A stretch of DNA of 64,000 bases from Tritrichomonas musculus. Taxonomy: Eukaryota; Parabasalia; Tritrichomonadida; Tritrichomonadidae. The position numbers and the translations under genes were made by a program. Shown here in pieces: positions 43,645 through 54,200 of this stretch. The notes beneath the pieces are model-generated. The model was not told where the DNA came from. It saw only the letters and a program-made list of their open reading frames with translations, and ran no database searches. Location: assembly GCA_039105265.1 (NCBI GenBank), contig JAPFFF010000028.1, positions 1,860,001 to 1,924,000 of the forward strand. The letters are read 5' to 3'. Position 1 is the first letter of the stretch. Each line of letters starts with the position of its first letter.

Positions 43645-45646
43645 ATCCTATGGTAGTCCAACCCAAAAATATCTCGATTCTCGTTCCTCATCTTCTCCAT
43701 CTCGATCTCCAAAAACTACTAAAAATTCTACTTCAGCATCGCCAATAGCAGATGAAACAGAAATTGTAAAATCTTCAAGCCAATTCAAAAACGGACCTAG
43801 CAAATTCAGAAATATCAATGGGAATAACAATGCTTTTTCACCTATTTCTAATTTGAATTTTTCATCAAACGCAAGTAGTAGTTATCGTCCAGCTAATTAT
43901 TCTTCAAGTTCTTCTCCTCTTCAAAACATAACAACAAGTAACTTAAAAGAAAGAAGTAATCCATCATCACCTCCATCTGGAAATCTGGGTAATAGTTGGA
44001 GCAAGCTATCTTCTAATTCAAAAAATCAAACTAAATCATACAAGTTCTCGCCAAACAAACTTTCTGAAAACGATTCAGATTCATCAGAAATCGCTTTTTC
44101 TACAAAAAAAAGCAAAGCTATTTCTCCAATCAAAAATAGAAATTATCAATTCAATCAAAATGAAAGTGAAAGTGATATATTTGATGTAAAATTGACTGAT
44201 GCAGAAACTAAACTATCAATGAGATTTTCTAAGCAAGTTTCAAGTTTAGGCTCACCAGATAATCAAAATAATATCGGAATATTATCAGATTCTGATTCAG
44301 CTTCATCAACTTCAAACTTTGATCCAAAACAGTCACAAAAAAAATATTCATTTAATAATCGAAATATAACCAAACCAAATTTGTCATCATCTCTACTTTC
44401 AACTAACAATGATAAACTTGTTCTACTTTCAGAATCGGAAACAAATGAATCTGATCAAAGTCAAAATGAATTTGATAACCAAGTTATAAGCTATATGAAT
44501 CAATTAAAATATTTGAGCAGCTCTGATTTAGAAACGAGTTCAACGAGCTCAGCCAACGTTCAAAAAAGGAGAAATGTGGCACAGAAAAGAAATGCAAAAA
44601 ATGCACTTTTACCTTCAGTTTCTGATTCAGAATTAAGTTCAGAAATTTCAACAGATCAGAATCATTTTGTCTCATCAAAAGCCACTGCAAATACGAAAAT
44701 TGATTTTAATATGAATTCAGATTCAGAAATGACATCTGAAGACTCATCAAATCGCCATATAAATGGCTCCTCAACAAATCAAAAAAGATTTTTCACATCA
44801 AATGTCAATTATAAATCAAAAACGAACATAAATATAAATTCAGATTCAGATATAACTTCAGAAGATTCATCAAATCAAAAATTCCCTAATTCAGCAACAA
44901 ATAGAACAAGTTCTTTCACGCCAAGAAGCAACTACATTGCAAAAATAGATTTGAATTCTGAAGATTCATCGACATCTGATTTCAAACCGCCAACAAACCG
45001 TTATTCACCAAAAGCAAACTATTCACAAAGAGAAGATTTGGATTCTGATTCGGAAAACTTCTCAAAACAAAAGAGTTCAAATGATTTGGATTTGAAATTT
45101 AATTATGATAATGTAAGCAGAAAGACGCCAGTTGGAAGGGATTTGGATCAAAGTCAAGACATGTCTTCATCTGATGCTTTCATTCAAACTCCTAAGTTTC
45201 CAATTCCTAGTAAAAAGGAAAGCCAAATGATGCAGTCTGATTCATCTTCTGAGGTTGAGCCAAATATCAATTCAAATTTTCGAAATACTTTTTCAAGTTC
45301 CAACATGCAAAAGAATCGTTATTCCACTCCAAGAAACAATTTTGGTGGCTTGAATAGCCAAAATACTATTGATAGAAAGACGACTAATTATGGATTCAAA
45401 AATTCTGTTGATAGATCATCAAACAACAATCAGTTTTCAACAAATAGAACACCTCAGGCCTCAAATAGGAGGTTGTATACATCATCATTGAATTCTAACC
45501 AGCGAAATTCATTCAAATCTAATTCATCAAAAATGAATATGAATAAAGTTAACGATATGGATTCAGATGATGAATTATTAGCATCTTTACAGGAAACAAT
45601 TAGAGCAAACGAAACATTGCTAAATTCTTTAGGTCACTTGACTTAA
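43634..45646 (+). CDS. Ser/Asn-rich low-complexity protein
   Basis: 670 residues from the ATG at 43634. Coding-like sequence without an ATG continues upstream in the same frame to about 43390, directly after the tRNA-Met. The older start may therefore be lost, or initiation is at 43634. The protein is rich in Ser, Asn, Asp and Lys with no globular domain I recognise. A unit of about 45 residues built around NSDSxxTSEDSSN recurs three times (about 350-460). The end (DSDDELLASLQETIRANETLL) looks like a short coiled coil. Its many Ser next to acidic residues suggest casein kinase 2 sites; it could be a phosphorylated cytoskeletal or nuclear linker. The 5' part is duplicated at 4.4 kb. Confidence 0.8.
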   Translation: MSDGSYGSPTQKYLDSRSSSSPSRSPKTTKNSTSASPIADETEIVKSSSQFKNGPSKFRNINGNNNAFSPISNLNFSSNASSSYRPANYSSSSSPLQNITTSNLKERSNPSSPPSGNLGNSWSKLSSNSKNQTKSYKFSPNKLSENDSDSSEIAFSTKKSKAISPIKNRNYQFNQNESESDIFDVKLTDAETKLSMRFSKQVSSLGSPDNQNNIGILSDSDSASSTSNFDPKQSQKKYSFNNRNITKPNLSSSLLSTNNDKLVLLSESETNESDQSQNEFDNQVISYMNQLKYLSSSDLETSSTSSANVQKRRNVAQKRNAKNALLPSVSDSELSSEISTDQNHFVSSKATANTKIDFNMNSDSEMTSEDSSNRHINGSSTNQKRFFTSNVNYKSKTNININSDSDITSEDSSNQKFPNSATNRTSSFTPRSNYIAKIDLNSEDSSTSDFKPPTNRYSPKANYSQREDLDSDSENFSKQKSSNDLDLKFNYDNVSRKTPVGRDLDQSQDMSSSDAFIQTPKFPIPSKKESQMMQSDSSSEVEPNINSNFRNTFSSSNMQKNRYSTPRNNFGGLNSQNTIDRKTTNYGFKNSVDRSSNNNQFSTNRTPQASNRRLYTSSLNSNQRNSFKSNSSKMNMNKVNDMDSDDELLASLQETIRANETLLNSLGHLT

Positions 45647-45680
45647 ATTTATAGTGCAGCATTAATGTTATCTCTCTGAG

Positions 45681-45711
<31 letters not shown>

Positions 45712-45867
45712 TATTTAATATTATTATTTATACAAATTGCCTTATATACTAATAAAAAAAAATTAATAATTTTTATTTCATTATAGATTATTTGTGAAAA
45801 AATCAAGTTAGATTCAATTGTATTGAAGAACAACTTGCTAATGTAATACTTCCAGAAACATACAAGT
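45647..45867. other. intergenic with an A29 run
   Basis: A homopolymer A run of about 29 follows the gene at 45680-45708. No other feature. Confidence 0.6.
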
Positions 45868-45941
45868 GCATTCGTAGCTCAGTTGGCTAGAGCATCGGAC
45901 TTTTAATCCGAGTGTCGCGGGTTCGATCCCCGTCGGATGCA
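45868..45941 (+). tRNA. tRNA-Lys (TTT)
   Basis: Acceptor GCATTCG pairs with CGGATGC (discriminator A). The D-arm is TAGCTCAGTTGGCTAGAGCA, the anticodon loop CTTTTAA gives TTT, and the T-arm is CGGGTTCGATCCCCG. A T9 tract follows within 15 bp as terminator. Confidence 0.95.
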
Positions 45942-46151
45942 TTTTATCTATTTTTTTTCTTTATTTTCTTTTTATTGAAATTAATAAGAGTAATTTAGTT
46001 GCACTAAATATAAATTTAATATAAATATTAAATTATACAATAAATAATTAATAAAAATAAAGTCATTTAAAAATATTTAACGAGATACCGAGTAAAAATA
46101 TATTTGAATTGAAAATCTTTAGATCTAAATCTTTAGTCCAAAAGCGAATAT

Positions 46152-47873
46152 ATGTCCACGGACTTTCTCTCCATTTTAGATGACACAAACTCAATTAAAA
46201 ATGAAACTACAGGCGAAATAATAATTACTGTTCCATCTATACAGTCAGATAATTATTTTGAAGTTTTATCACCTTGCATTATTTCCTCAAACTGCAATAC
46301 AGTTATCACGTGCAAATATTTTGAAATTTCAGCACAATCTGTTTCGATATCCAATATCAATTTTGAAACAACTGTTCTTGCACAATGTACAGAAAAATTA
46401 TCAGTTTCAAATTGCGAATTCAAAAACGCTAAATCAGGCCTAGGAGTTTTTACTATATCATTTTGTGCCGATGTTACTATCAGCCATATTGCAATTACAA
46501 ATACAGCTCAAATACCAGGTTTATACATATGTCAAAACAGCACAGTAGTTGCCGATCACATCAATATACATGATATTCCATATACTCTATTAGCATGTGA
46601 TGGCTGTTCCACTCTTAAGATCACAGAGTCCAATTTTACCAAAGCCGAAAAAAACGGAATTCATGTATCCGACCAATCATCCATTGAAATTTCCAACAGT
46701 CTAATTTCAGACACCGGCTATCCTGGCATCATTGTGAACGACTCCCAGTGCACCATCAGAGACAACGAGCTCCGGAACATTGCGCAAAACTCGATTTCAT
46801 TGAGCTCTTCAGAAAAATTTTTGATCGAGAACAATACGATCAATAACGGCGGAGCAACCGCCATTTCTGTGGAGAGGTCGATCGGTGTCATAAACAGCAA
46901 CAAGATCACTAAAGTTCAGGGCAACGGAATCCACTGCTCAAACAACTCAGACGTCCAGATAACGAACAACGAAATCAACGACGCCAGCTACCCCGGAATT
47001 GCGGTTATTTCGAACGCAAAAGTGGCAATTTCTAAGAACAAAATAACGAAGATAGAATTGAATGGAATCTGTTCGCGTGGTGCCAAGGACGTGAGGATTC
47101 AGGAGACAGAAATAAAAGACGTTAAGGAGTGTGGTATCTCAATTTCTGACACCGACCATTTTTCAATTGAAAATTGTTTGATTGAAAATTGTGGGATTAT
47201 GGCGGTTGAGAGCTATAATAATTCCAAGGTTTATATTAAAGATAACGTACTCTCTAATGTCGGTAAGTACGCCTTCCTATCGTACACGTCCGGCTATATA
47301 AACGCTGAAAATAACAAAATTGACGGAATTCAGAACGCATTGGTCAAATTGGTCTACAAAGGAGGCGGCGATTTTGTGAACAACCGTATAGATAACTGCC
47401 CTAATCAGTTCGAGTGTCAGACGACTTCTCACTACTTCTTCTCAAATAATGGCACTTTTCCATCAATTACTAATGACGAGTCAAAAAGTGGAAATGGTGT
47501 ACTTTTTGAGAAGGTGGATCAGGTTAGTTCGAACTTTTTGTGTATAAAGTGTCAGAAAAATAAACGTGATTGCTTCATCTTAAACTGCGGACATAAGGTC
47601 TACTGCACAAAGTGCGCGGAGCAGGCCCTGGAGAACAAGGAAAAGTGCCCACTGTGCAGGTTCCCAATTGAGAAGATTTCCACCGGATTCGACGCAAGCA
47701 ACGACGAGAACTGCACCATCTGCTTCGAGAATAAGAGCGACTGCATCATCCTCCCTTGTGGACACATGGGAGCATGCGCAAGCTGCCTCGAGGACTGGTT
47801 TAAGAATAAGAAGAGCTGCCCTTTCTGCAGAGCCAAGCCTTGCTTCTATAAGAAAATCATCGAAGATTTCTAG
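46152..47873 (+). CDS. beta-helix protein with two C-terminal RING fingers (putative E3 ubiquitin ligase)
   Basis: 573 residues. Residues about 50-430 are right-handed parallel beta-helix (PbH1) coils with the pattern N-x-I-x-(N/D)-(V/A)-xx-xG-I-x-(V/I)-S, for example SNISNSLIS-type turns and GNGIHCSNNSDVQITNNEIN. Two C3HC4 RING fingers follow: CIKCQKNKRDCFILNCGHKV..C..C..CPLC (about 463-502) and CTICFENKSDCIILPCGHMG..C..C..CPFC (about 518-560). All eight metal ligands of each are visible. RINGs recruit ubiquitin E2 enzymes, and the beta-helix could bind substrate or sugar, as in FBXO11, which pairs PbH1 repeats with other ubiquitin modules. No signal peptide, so probably cytosolic. The 3' half is markedly more GC-rich than the 5' half. 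Confidence 0.88.
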   Translation: MSTDFLSILDDTNSIKNETTGEIIITVPSIQSDNYFEVLSPCIISSNCNTVITCKYFEISAQSVSISNINFETTVLAQCTEKLSVSNCEFKNAKSGLGVFTISFCADVTISHIAITNTAQIPGLYICQNSTVVADHINIHDIPYTLLACDGCSTLKITESNFTKAEKNGIHVSDQSSIEISNSLISDTGYPGIIVNDSQCTIRDNELRNIAQNSISLSSSEKFLIENNTINNGGATAISVERSIGVINSNKITKVQGNGIHCSNNSDVQITNNEINDASYPGIAVISNAKVAISKNKITKIELNGICSRGAKDVRIQETEIKDVKECGISISDTDHFSIENCLIENCGIMAVESYNNSKVYIKDNVLSNVGKYAFLSYTSGYINAENNKIDGIQNALVKLVYKGGGDFVNNRIDNCPNQFECQTTSHYFFSNNGTFPSITNDESKSGNGVLFEKVDQVSSNFLCIKCQKNKRDCFILNCGHKVYCTKCAEQALENKEKCPLCRFPIEKISTGFDASNDENCTICFENKSDCIILPCGHMGACASCLEDWFKNKKSCPFCRAKPCFYKKIIEDF

Positions 47874-48201
47874 ATCTCAAATCTTCTTTTTTGTTCAAAA
47901 AATAAAAATAAAAATAAATAAAAACAAATAGTTGTCATCAATAAAAAAATTCTTTTCTTTATCAATTTTTTTTATTTATTTATCCAAAAAGTAAGCGAGA
48001 TAATCAAAAAACAGTATCTCTTAATCATAAAAAATAAGAGACTTTGATCTTGGTATAGATTGTAAGCTCTGTGCTTGTTTTTTTTTTTTTTTTTTTTTTC
48101 AAGAACTGATTTATAAATTAATACAAAAAAATAAAGATGTTTATTATTTACATATCAATCTCCTTCATTTTTATATAAGAAGATTCGCGTGTTTTTTAAT
48201 A
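47874..48201. other. convergent intergenic region
   Basis: Lies between the 3' ends of the RING and RhoGEF genes. It contains a T21 run near 48080 and no gene. Confidence 0.6.
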
Positions 48202-51200
48202 TCACACGTCATCGAGTATGCGCTGTGCTGCCTTCCTCAATTCGTCAGTCGGCGTGTCGAGCGAGCACACGAAAAGAAACTGGCCGCTCGCGTCAGTCAC
48301 TGCCTGCATCCGCGTAGACAGGAGTGACACAGCCTCGCCAACGCCAACCTCGTTGAACGTGTCGAATCCATTCGTGTCCGGCTCCACGTAGAACGCTGTC
48401 CTCAAACGCTCTGTGGTCAATTCTGTGTCACTTTTTGTGGATTCCTCGATTGCCCGCCTCAGCCTCCTCGCGGCAAGCTTCTCGCCGAACGCATCAAGGC
48501 CGAAGAGCGAGACGCCCGCGCGCTTCAGGAAGGCCGCGTCAGACTCGCTGAGAGAAGGCTCAGGTGGCAAAAAGTGACACTCTTTTCTGGCGGTTTTCAT
48601 ATTTGAGCGGATTGATTCACTCTTCCGCGCGATGTACGCGCTGCAGCCGAGCACGCTGGCGCACTCGCTTTGAGCGGGACTGTCCGACATTTGGTATTGC
48701 AGCGGTGAATCGATGGGCGCGGCAGGGCGGCGGGGCTGCAGGCGGCCTGTCGGAGAGGCAACAACAGGCTTCGGTGCCACTCTTGATGCGCGACGCTTAG
48801 CGCTGCTGCCGTTCCGAGTGAGACTGCGGCTGTCGTTGAGGGAAGTCCGCCTGCGCGGGCTGGCTGCAGTGCGCTTTGTGTCTTGTTTGGCTGGGTCGAG
48901 TGTCTGACGCTTCTTGTACTTCTGTGGCGGTTTTGGCGGTTTCTGCCGCTGTTGCTGAGGTTTCAGTGCTGGCTGCTGCCTGGACGAGGCAAGCTTCGGC
49001 TCGAGTGACTTCCTCTGCCTCAGGGCTGGATTCTCTTTGTGCTGCATTGCGCCTGCACGCGCAACTTGCCGCGCCTGCCTGGCAGCTGGCCGGCTGGCTT
49101 GCTTGCCTCCCGCTTGTCCAGCTCTCTGTGCCTGCGGACTGGCTGCCTGCTTCTTGCCTGATTTGGCTGCCTGCTTCTTGCCTGATTTGGCTGCTTCTTC
49201 TTGTTTTTCATTGGTTTGATGCAGAGGATTCTGTCTGATACCTGTGTGTTCTCTCTCTTCTTGATTGTTCACTTGTTCTTTCTCTTCTTGATTGTTCACT
49301 TGTTCTTTCTCTTCTTGATTGTTCACTTGTTCTTTCTCTTCTTGATTGTTTTCTAGTTCTTTCTCTTCTTGATTGTTCACTTGTTCTTTCATTTCTTGAT
49401 TGTTTTCTGGTCCTTCCTCTTCTTGATTGTTTTCTAGTTCTTTCTCTTCTTGATTGTTTTCTAGTTCTTTCTCTTCTTGATTGTTTTCTAGTTCTTTCTC
49501 TTCTTGATTGTTCACTTGTTCTTTCATTTCTTGATTGTTTTCTGGTCCTTCCTCTTCTTGATTGTTTTCTAGTTCTTTCTCTTCTTGATTGTTTTCTAGT
49601 TCTTTCTCTTCTTGATTGTTTTCTAGTTCTTTCTCTTCTTGATTGTTTTCTAGTTCTTTCTCTTCTTGATTGTTTTCTAGTTCTTTCTCTTCTTGATTGT
49701 TTTCTAGTTCTTTCTCTTCTTGATTGTTTTCTAGTTCTTTCTCTTCTTGATTGTTCACTTGTTCTTTCATTTCTTGATTGTTTTCTGGTCCTTCCTCTTC
49801 TTGATTGTTTTCTAGTTCTTTCTCTTCTTGGTTGTTTTCTAGTTCTTTCTCTTCTTGGTTGTTTTCTAGTTCTTTCTCTTCTTGGTTGTTTTCTAGTTCT
49901 TTCTCTTCTTGATTGTTTTCTGGTCCTTTCTCTTCTTGATTGTTTTCTGGTTCTTTCTCTTCTTGATTGTTTTCTAGTTCTTTCTCTTCTTGATTGTTTT
50001 CTAGTTCTTTCTCTTCTTGATTGTTTTCTAGTTCTTTCTCTTCTTGATTGTTCACTTGTTCTTTCATTTCTTGATTGTTTTCTGGTCCTTCCTCTTCTTG
50101 ATTGTTTTCTAGTTCTTTCTCTTCTTGGTTGTTTTCTAGTTCTTTCTCTTCTTGGTTGTTTTCTAGTTCTTTCTCTTCTTGATTGTTTTCTGGTCCTTTC
50201 TCTTCTTGATTGTTTTCTGGTTCTTTCTCTTCTTGATTGTTTTCTAGTTCTTTCTCTTCTTGATTGTTTTCTAGTTCTTTCTCTTCTTGATTGTTTTCTA
50301 GTTCTTTCTCTTCTTGATTGTTCACTTGTTCTTTCATTTCTTGATTGTTTTCTAGTTCTTTCTCTTCTTGATTGTTTTCTAATTCTTTCTCTTCTTGATT
50401 GTTTTCTAGTTCTTTCTCTTCTTGATTGTTTTCTAGTTCTTTCTCTTCTTGATTGTTTTCTGGTTCTTTCTCTTCTTGATTGTTTTCTAGTTCTTTCTCT
50501 TCTTGATTGTTTTCTAGTTCTTTCTCTTCTTGATTGTTTTCTAGTTCTTTCTCTTCTTGATTGTTCACTTGTTCTTTCATTTCTTGATTGTTTTCTGGTC
50601 CTTCCTCTTCTTGATTGTTTTCTAGTTCTTTCTCTTCTTGGTTGTTTTCTAGTTCTTTCTCTTCTTGGTTGTTTTCTAGTTCTTTCTCTTCTTGATTGTT
50701 TTCTGGTCCTTTCTCTTCTTGATTGTTTTCTGGTTCTTTCTCTTCTTGATTGTTTTCTAGTTCTTTCTCTTCTTGATTGTTTTCTAGTTCTTTCTCTTCT
50801 TGATTGTTTTCTAGTTCTTTCTCTTCTTGATTGTTTTCTAGTTCTTTCTCTTCTTGATTGTTCACTTGTTCTTTCATTTCTTGATTGTTTTCTAATTCTT
50901 TCTCTTTTTGATTGTTCACTTGTTCTTTCTCTTCTTGATTGTTTTCTAATTCTTTCTCTTCTTGATTGTTTTCTGGTTCTTTCTCTTCTTGATTGTTTTC
51001 TAGTTCTTTCTCTTCTTGATTGTTTTCTAGTTCTTTCTCTTCTTGATTGTTTTCTAGTTCTTTCTCTTCTTGATTGTTCACTTGTTCTTTCATTTCTTGA
51101 TTGTTTTCTGGTCCTTCCTCTTCTTGATTGTTTTCTAGTTCTTTCTCTTCTTGGTTGTTTTCTAGTTCTTTCTCTTCTTGGTTGTTTTCTAGTTCTTTCT

Positions 51201-54200
51201 CTTCTTGATTGTTTTCTGGTCCTTTCTCTTCTTGATTGTTTTCTGGTTCTTTCTCTTCTTGATTGTTTTCTAGTTCTTTCTCTTCTTGATTGTTTTCTAG
51301 TTCTTTCTCTTCTTGATTGTTTTCTAGTTCTTTCTCTTCTTGATTGTTTTCTAGTTCTTTCTCTTCTTGATTGTTCACTTGTTCTTTCATTTCTTGATTG
51401 TTTTCTAATTCTTTCTCTTTTTGATTGTTCACTTGTTCTTTCTCTTCTTGATTGTTTTCTAGTTCTTTCTCTTCTTGATTGTTTTCTGGTCCTTCCTCTT
51501 CTTGATTGTTTTCTAGTTCTTTCTCTTCTTGATTGTTTTCTGGTCCTTCCTCTTCTTGATTGTTTTCTAGTTCTTTCTCTTCTTGATTGTTTTCTGGTCC
51601 TTCCTCTTCTTGATTGTTTTCTAGTTCTTTCTCTTCTTGGTTGTTTTCTAGTTCTTTCTCTTCTTGGTTGTTTTCTAGTTCTTTCTCTTCTTGGTTGTTC
51701 TTTAGTTCTTTCATGTTGTCTTGAACATCCTCTTCTTCCTCTTCAAGCAGGATGTCGCCTTGCTGGTTGTGGTCATCTTTCTCGCTCTTCATGTCTTCAT
51801 CTTTGAGGCCCTCTTTCAAGTCATCAACTGCTTGAGGCTGCTCTTTGTTTGAATCTTCTTTTTGCTCGTTCAAAACTGCCTTCTTCTCTTCATCACTTTC
51901 GTTTTGTTCCTCTTCCTCTTCTACGGCCACGATGATGTTTGCTTCATGCTCCTCCTCAACTGTTACTTCAATTTTCATATCATCTTGCATGCTTGCCTCT
52001 TTTTGTGAGTCAATTTTCTCCATCTCTTCTTCCTCCTTGCTTGCAGCGGGCACATTTTTCTCTTCCTCTTCACCTGCAGCTTCTTCTTCATTTGCATTGT
52101 TGTTGCCAGTGTCGTGCTTCTCCTCGATGTTCTCTGGCTCACTGTCAGATTTCTTCACATCGCCTCCATCATCGCCTGCAAGAAGCAAGTCGTCGTCTTT
52201 CGAGCTTTCGTCTCCAGTGACAATCAGGTCATTCAGCAGGGCGTCGAGTTCCTCGTCATTGCCTTGTCCATCGCTGCTGTTTATCGCCTCGATGTCATCG
52301 TCATCTCCTCTTGCATCCTCCTGATTTATCTCATCGAGCAGCGCGTCGACATCATCTTTGGCTGCATCGCCATCGATCAGCTCTGCGATGTTTGACGACA
52401 GCTCAACTGTGAACCACGAATTCCTCGACGCATTCAGCCCCTCTTCAACGCCTCCAAACACAAGATAGCGGTAGACCTTGTCGTCATCGCACTCGTGCTT
52501 CATCTGGCAGACTCCAAATCCAACAAAAGATGTCGGCGCGTTTCCAAACTCGTCGATGTTGCGCGTCGTTCCGGTTCTGACATTCACTGCTGCTGGCGGT
52601 AACGTGTCGAATTTGAATGCATTCGGGTCTTTGCTGCTGTCCGCCACTCTGGTGCTGCTCTTGTCAACGAAGGTGTCCTCAAATGATGAACCGCCAAAAG
52701 TGACAATCCAATCGCCAACCGCCACAGCCTGGTGCCCAAAACGAGGGAAAAAGGTCTCACCGGAGAGAATGATTCTCTTCCACATTTTGCTGTTCAAATC
52801 GAACGAATAGATGTCATTGAAAGCATACTTGTCATCACGTCCGCCCACAATGATGAACTGGCTGCCATTGCAGACACAGCTTCCCATCATGTAGCGAGGA
52901 CTAGGTGAATTGAAGAGGTCATAAACCGTCCATTCACGTGAGTCGATGTCAAACATGCAAATGTCATCGAGCGGCTTTTTTCTATCGTTCATGCCACCAA
53001 AAACGGTTATGACACGTTTGCCACTTACACCCTGACAATAGCAAGCGCAATGGTATGCACGTTTTGGCGGTTTTGTCTGATGCGGTTCTAACAATTCCCA
53101 CTTTTTCAATTCTAAATCATACTTCCAAATATCGTCACAAAATTCAGAGGACGATCTTCGGCCCCCAAAGACGTAGATGGAGGTCCCATCTGAACAAATT
53201 GAATGGCCATAACGTGAGGTGATGTTAGACGATACATTATCAATATTTTCTAAGTCAACCTTTACTTCGCCACAATCTTTTATCGTCAAGAGTTGGTTGT
53301 TTGATTTCTCCTTCGATTCGCCACCAAAGAAGTAATGAAAACGGTTATTATCTGAAAAAGTGACGCTGGTACCTTGCGTAAAAGCTGAAGGTAGCACTTT
53401 TACAAACTTCAATGGTTTACTTCCCGCCTTCGCATCAACCTTTGGTCGAAGATCGAAGAACTTATTCCTCCACAAAACAAACGGGCTCTTTGAATCAACA
53501 TCCTTCGTTTTCAGCCTCTGCTCCTCGAGCTTTTCGAGGAATGCGATGCAGTCTGTTCTTCTTTTGAAGTAGACCAAGTAATGATTCACGCCCTTCTTCG
53601 CCTTTTTATCATGAAAAGAGAACTCAATTGAGTCAGAGTGAGGGAAATACCTGAAGCTCTGGAACTCCTTCAGAAAAAGTGGATTCTCAGGATATTTTGA
53701 GAACTCTTCTGGGTCGTCTTTGGCTTTTGGAGAGGATATTTGGTCGATGGTTGTCATCAGGACAGAGTCGTTGAAAAGATAAAAGAAGCCTTCCTTGGGC
53801 GCACTGGCGCTCTGGTAGGTGCCCGTTGAATACTGGTCAAACGGAGTCGGCGACTGGCTCACGTAAACGGTCGAAAAATCGATCAAGCTTCTCCCCTCCT
53901 TGAAGATGAAGAGAGGCTTGGAGAAGTTGGACATGATCTGCGCAATTCGCCTTGACGAATTAGTGAAAAGGTCAATTCCTCGGGTAACCGAAACGATAGA
54001 ATTCATCGCTTTTTCAAGGAGAGGAAAATCGGGGTGCTCTTGTGGCGAGTATTTGACCAATTCCCTCAGAAAGAGGATGTATCGTGGCATGCGCTGGACA
54101 GGAGTTATGAGGTAGGACGTTAGATCGCGTCCTTCTTCAAAAGTGTTACTTTTTGAGAGATTCTGTAATATCGTGGTCGAATTCTTGTTCGCTTGCGCTT

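Noticed and set aside
51845-52395. Plus-strand Ser-rich frames opposite the RhoGEF acidic linker
   Set aside because: Antisense shadows of a Glu/Asp-rich coding region; GAA/GAG codons read as TTC/CTC on the other strand.
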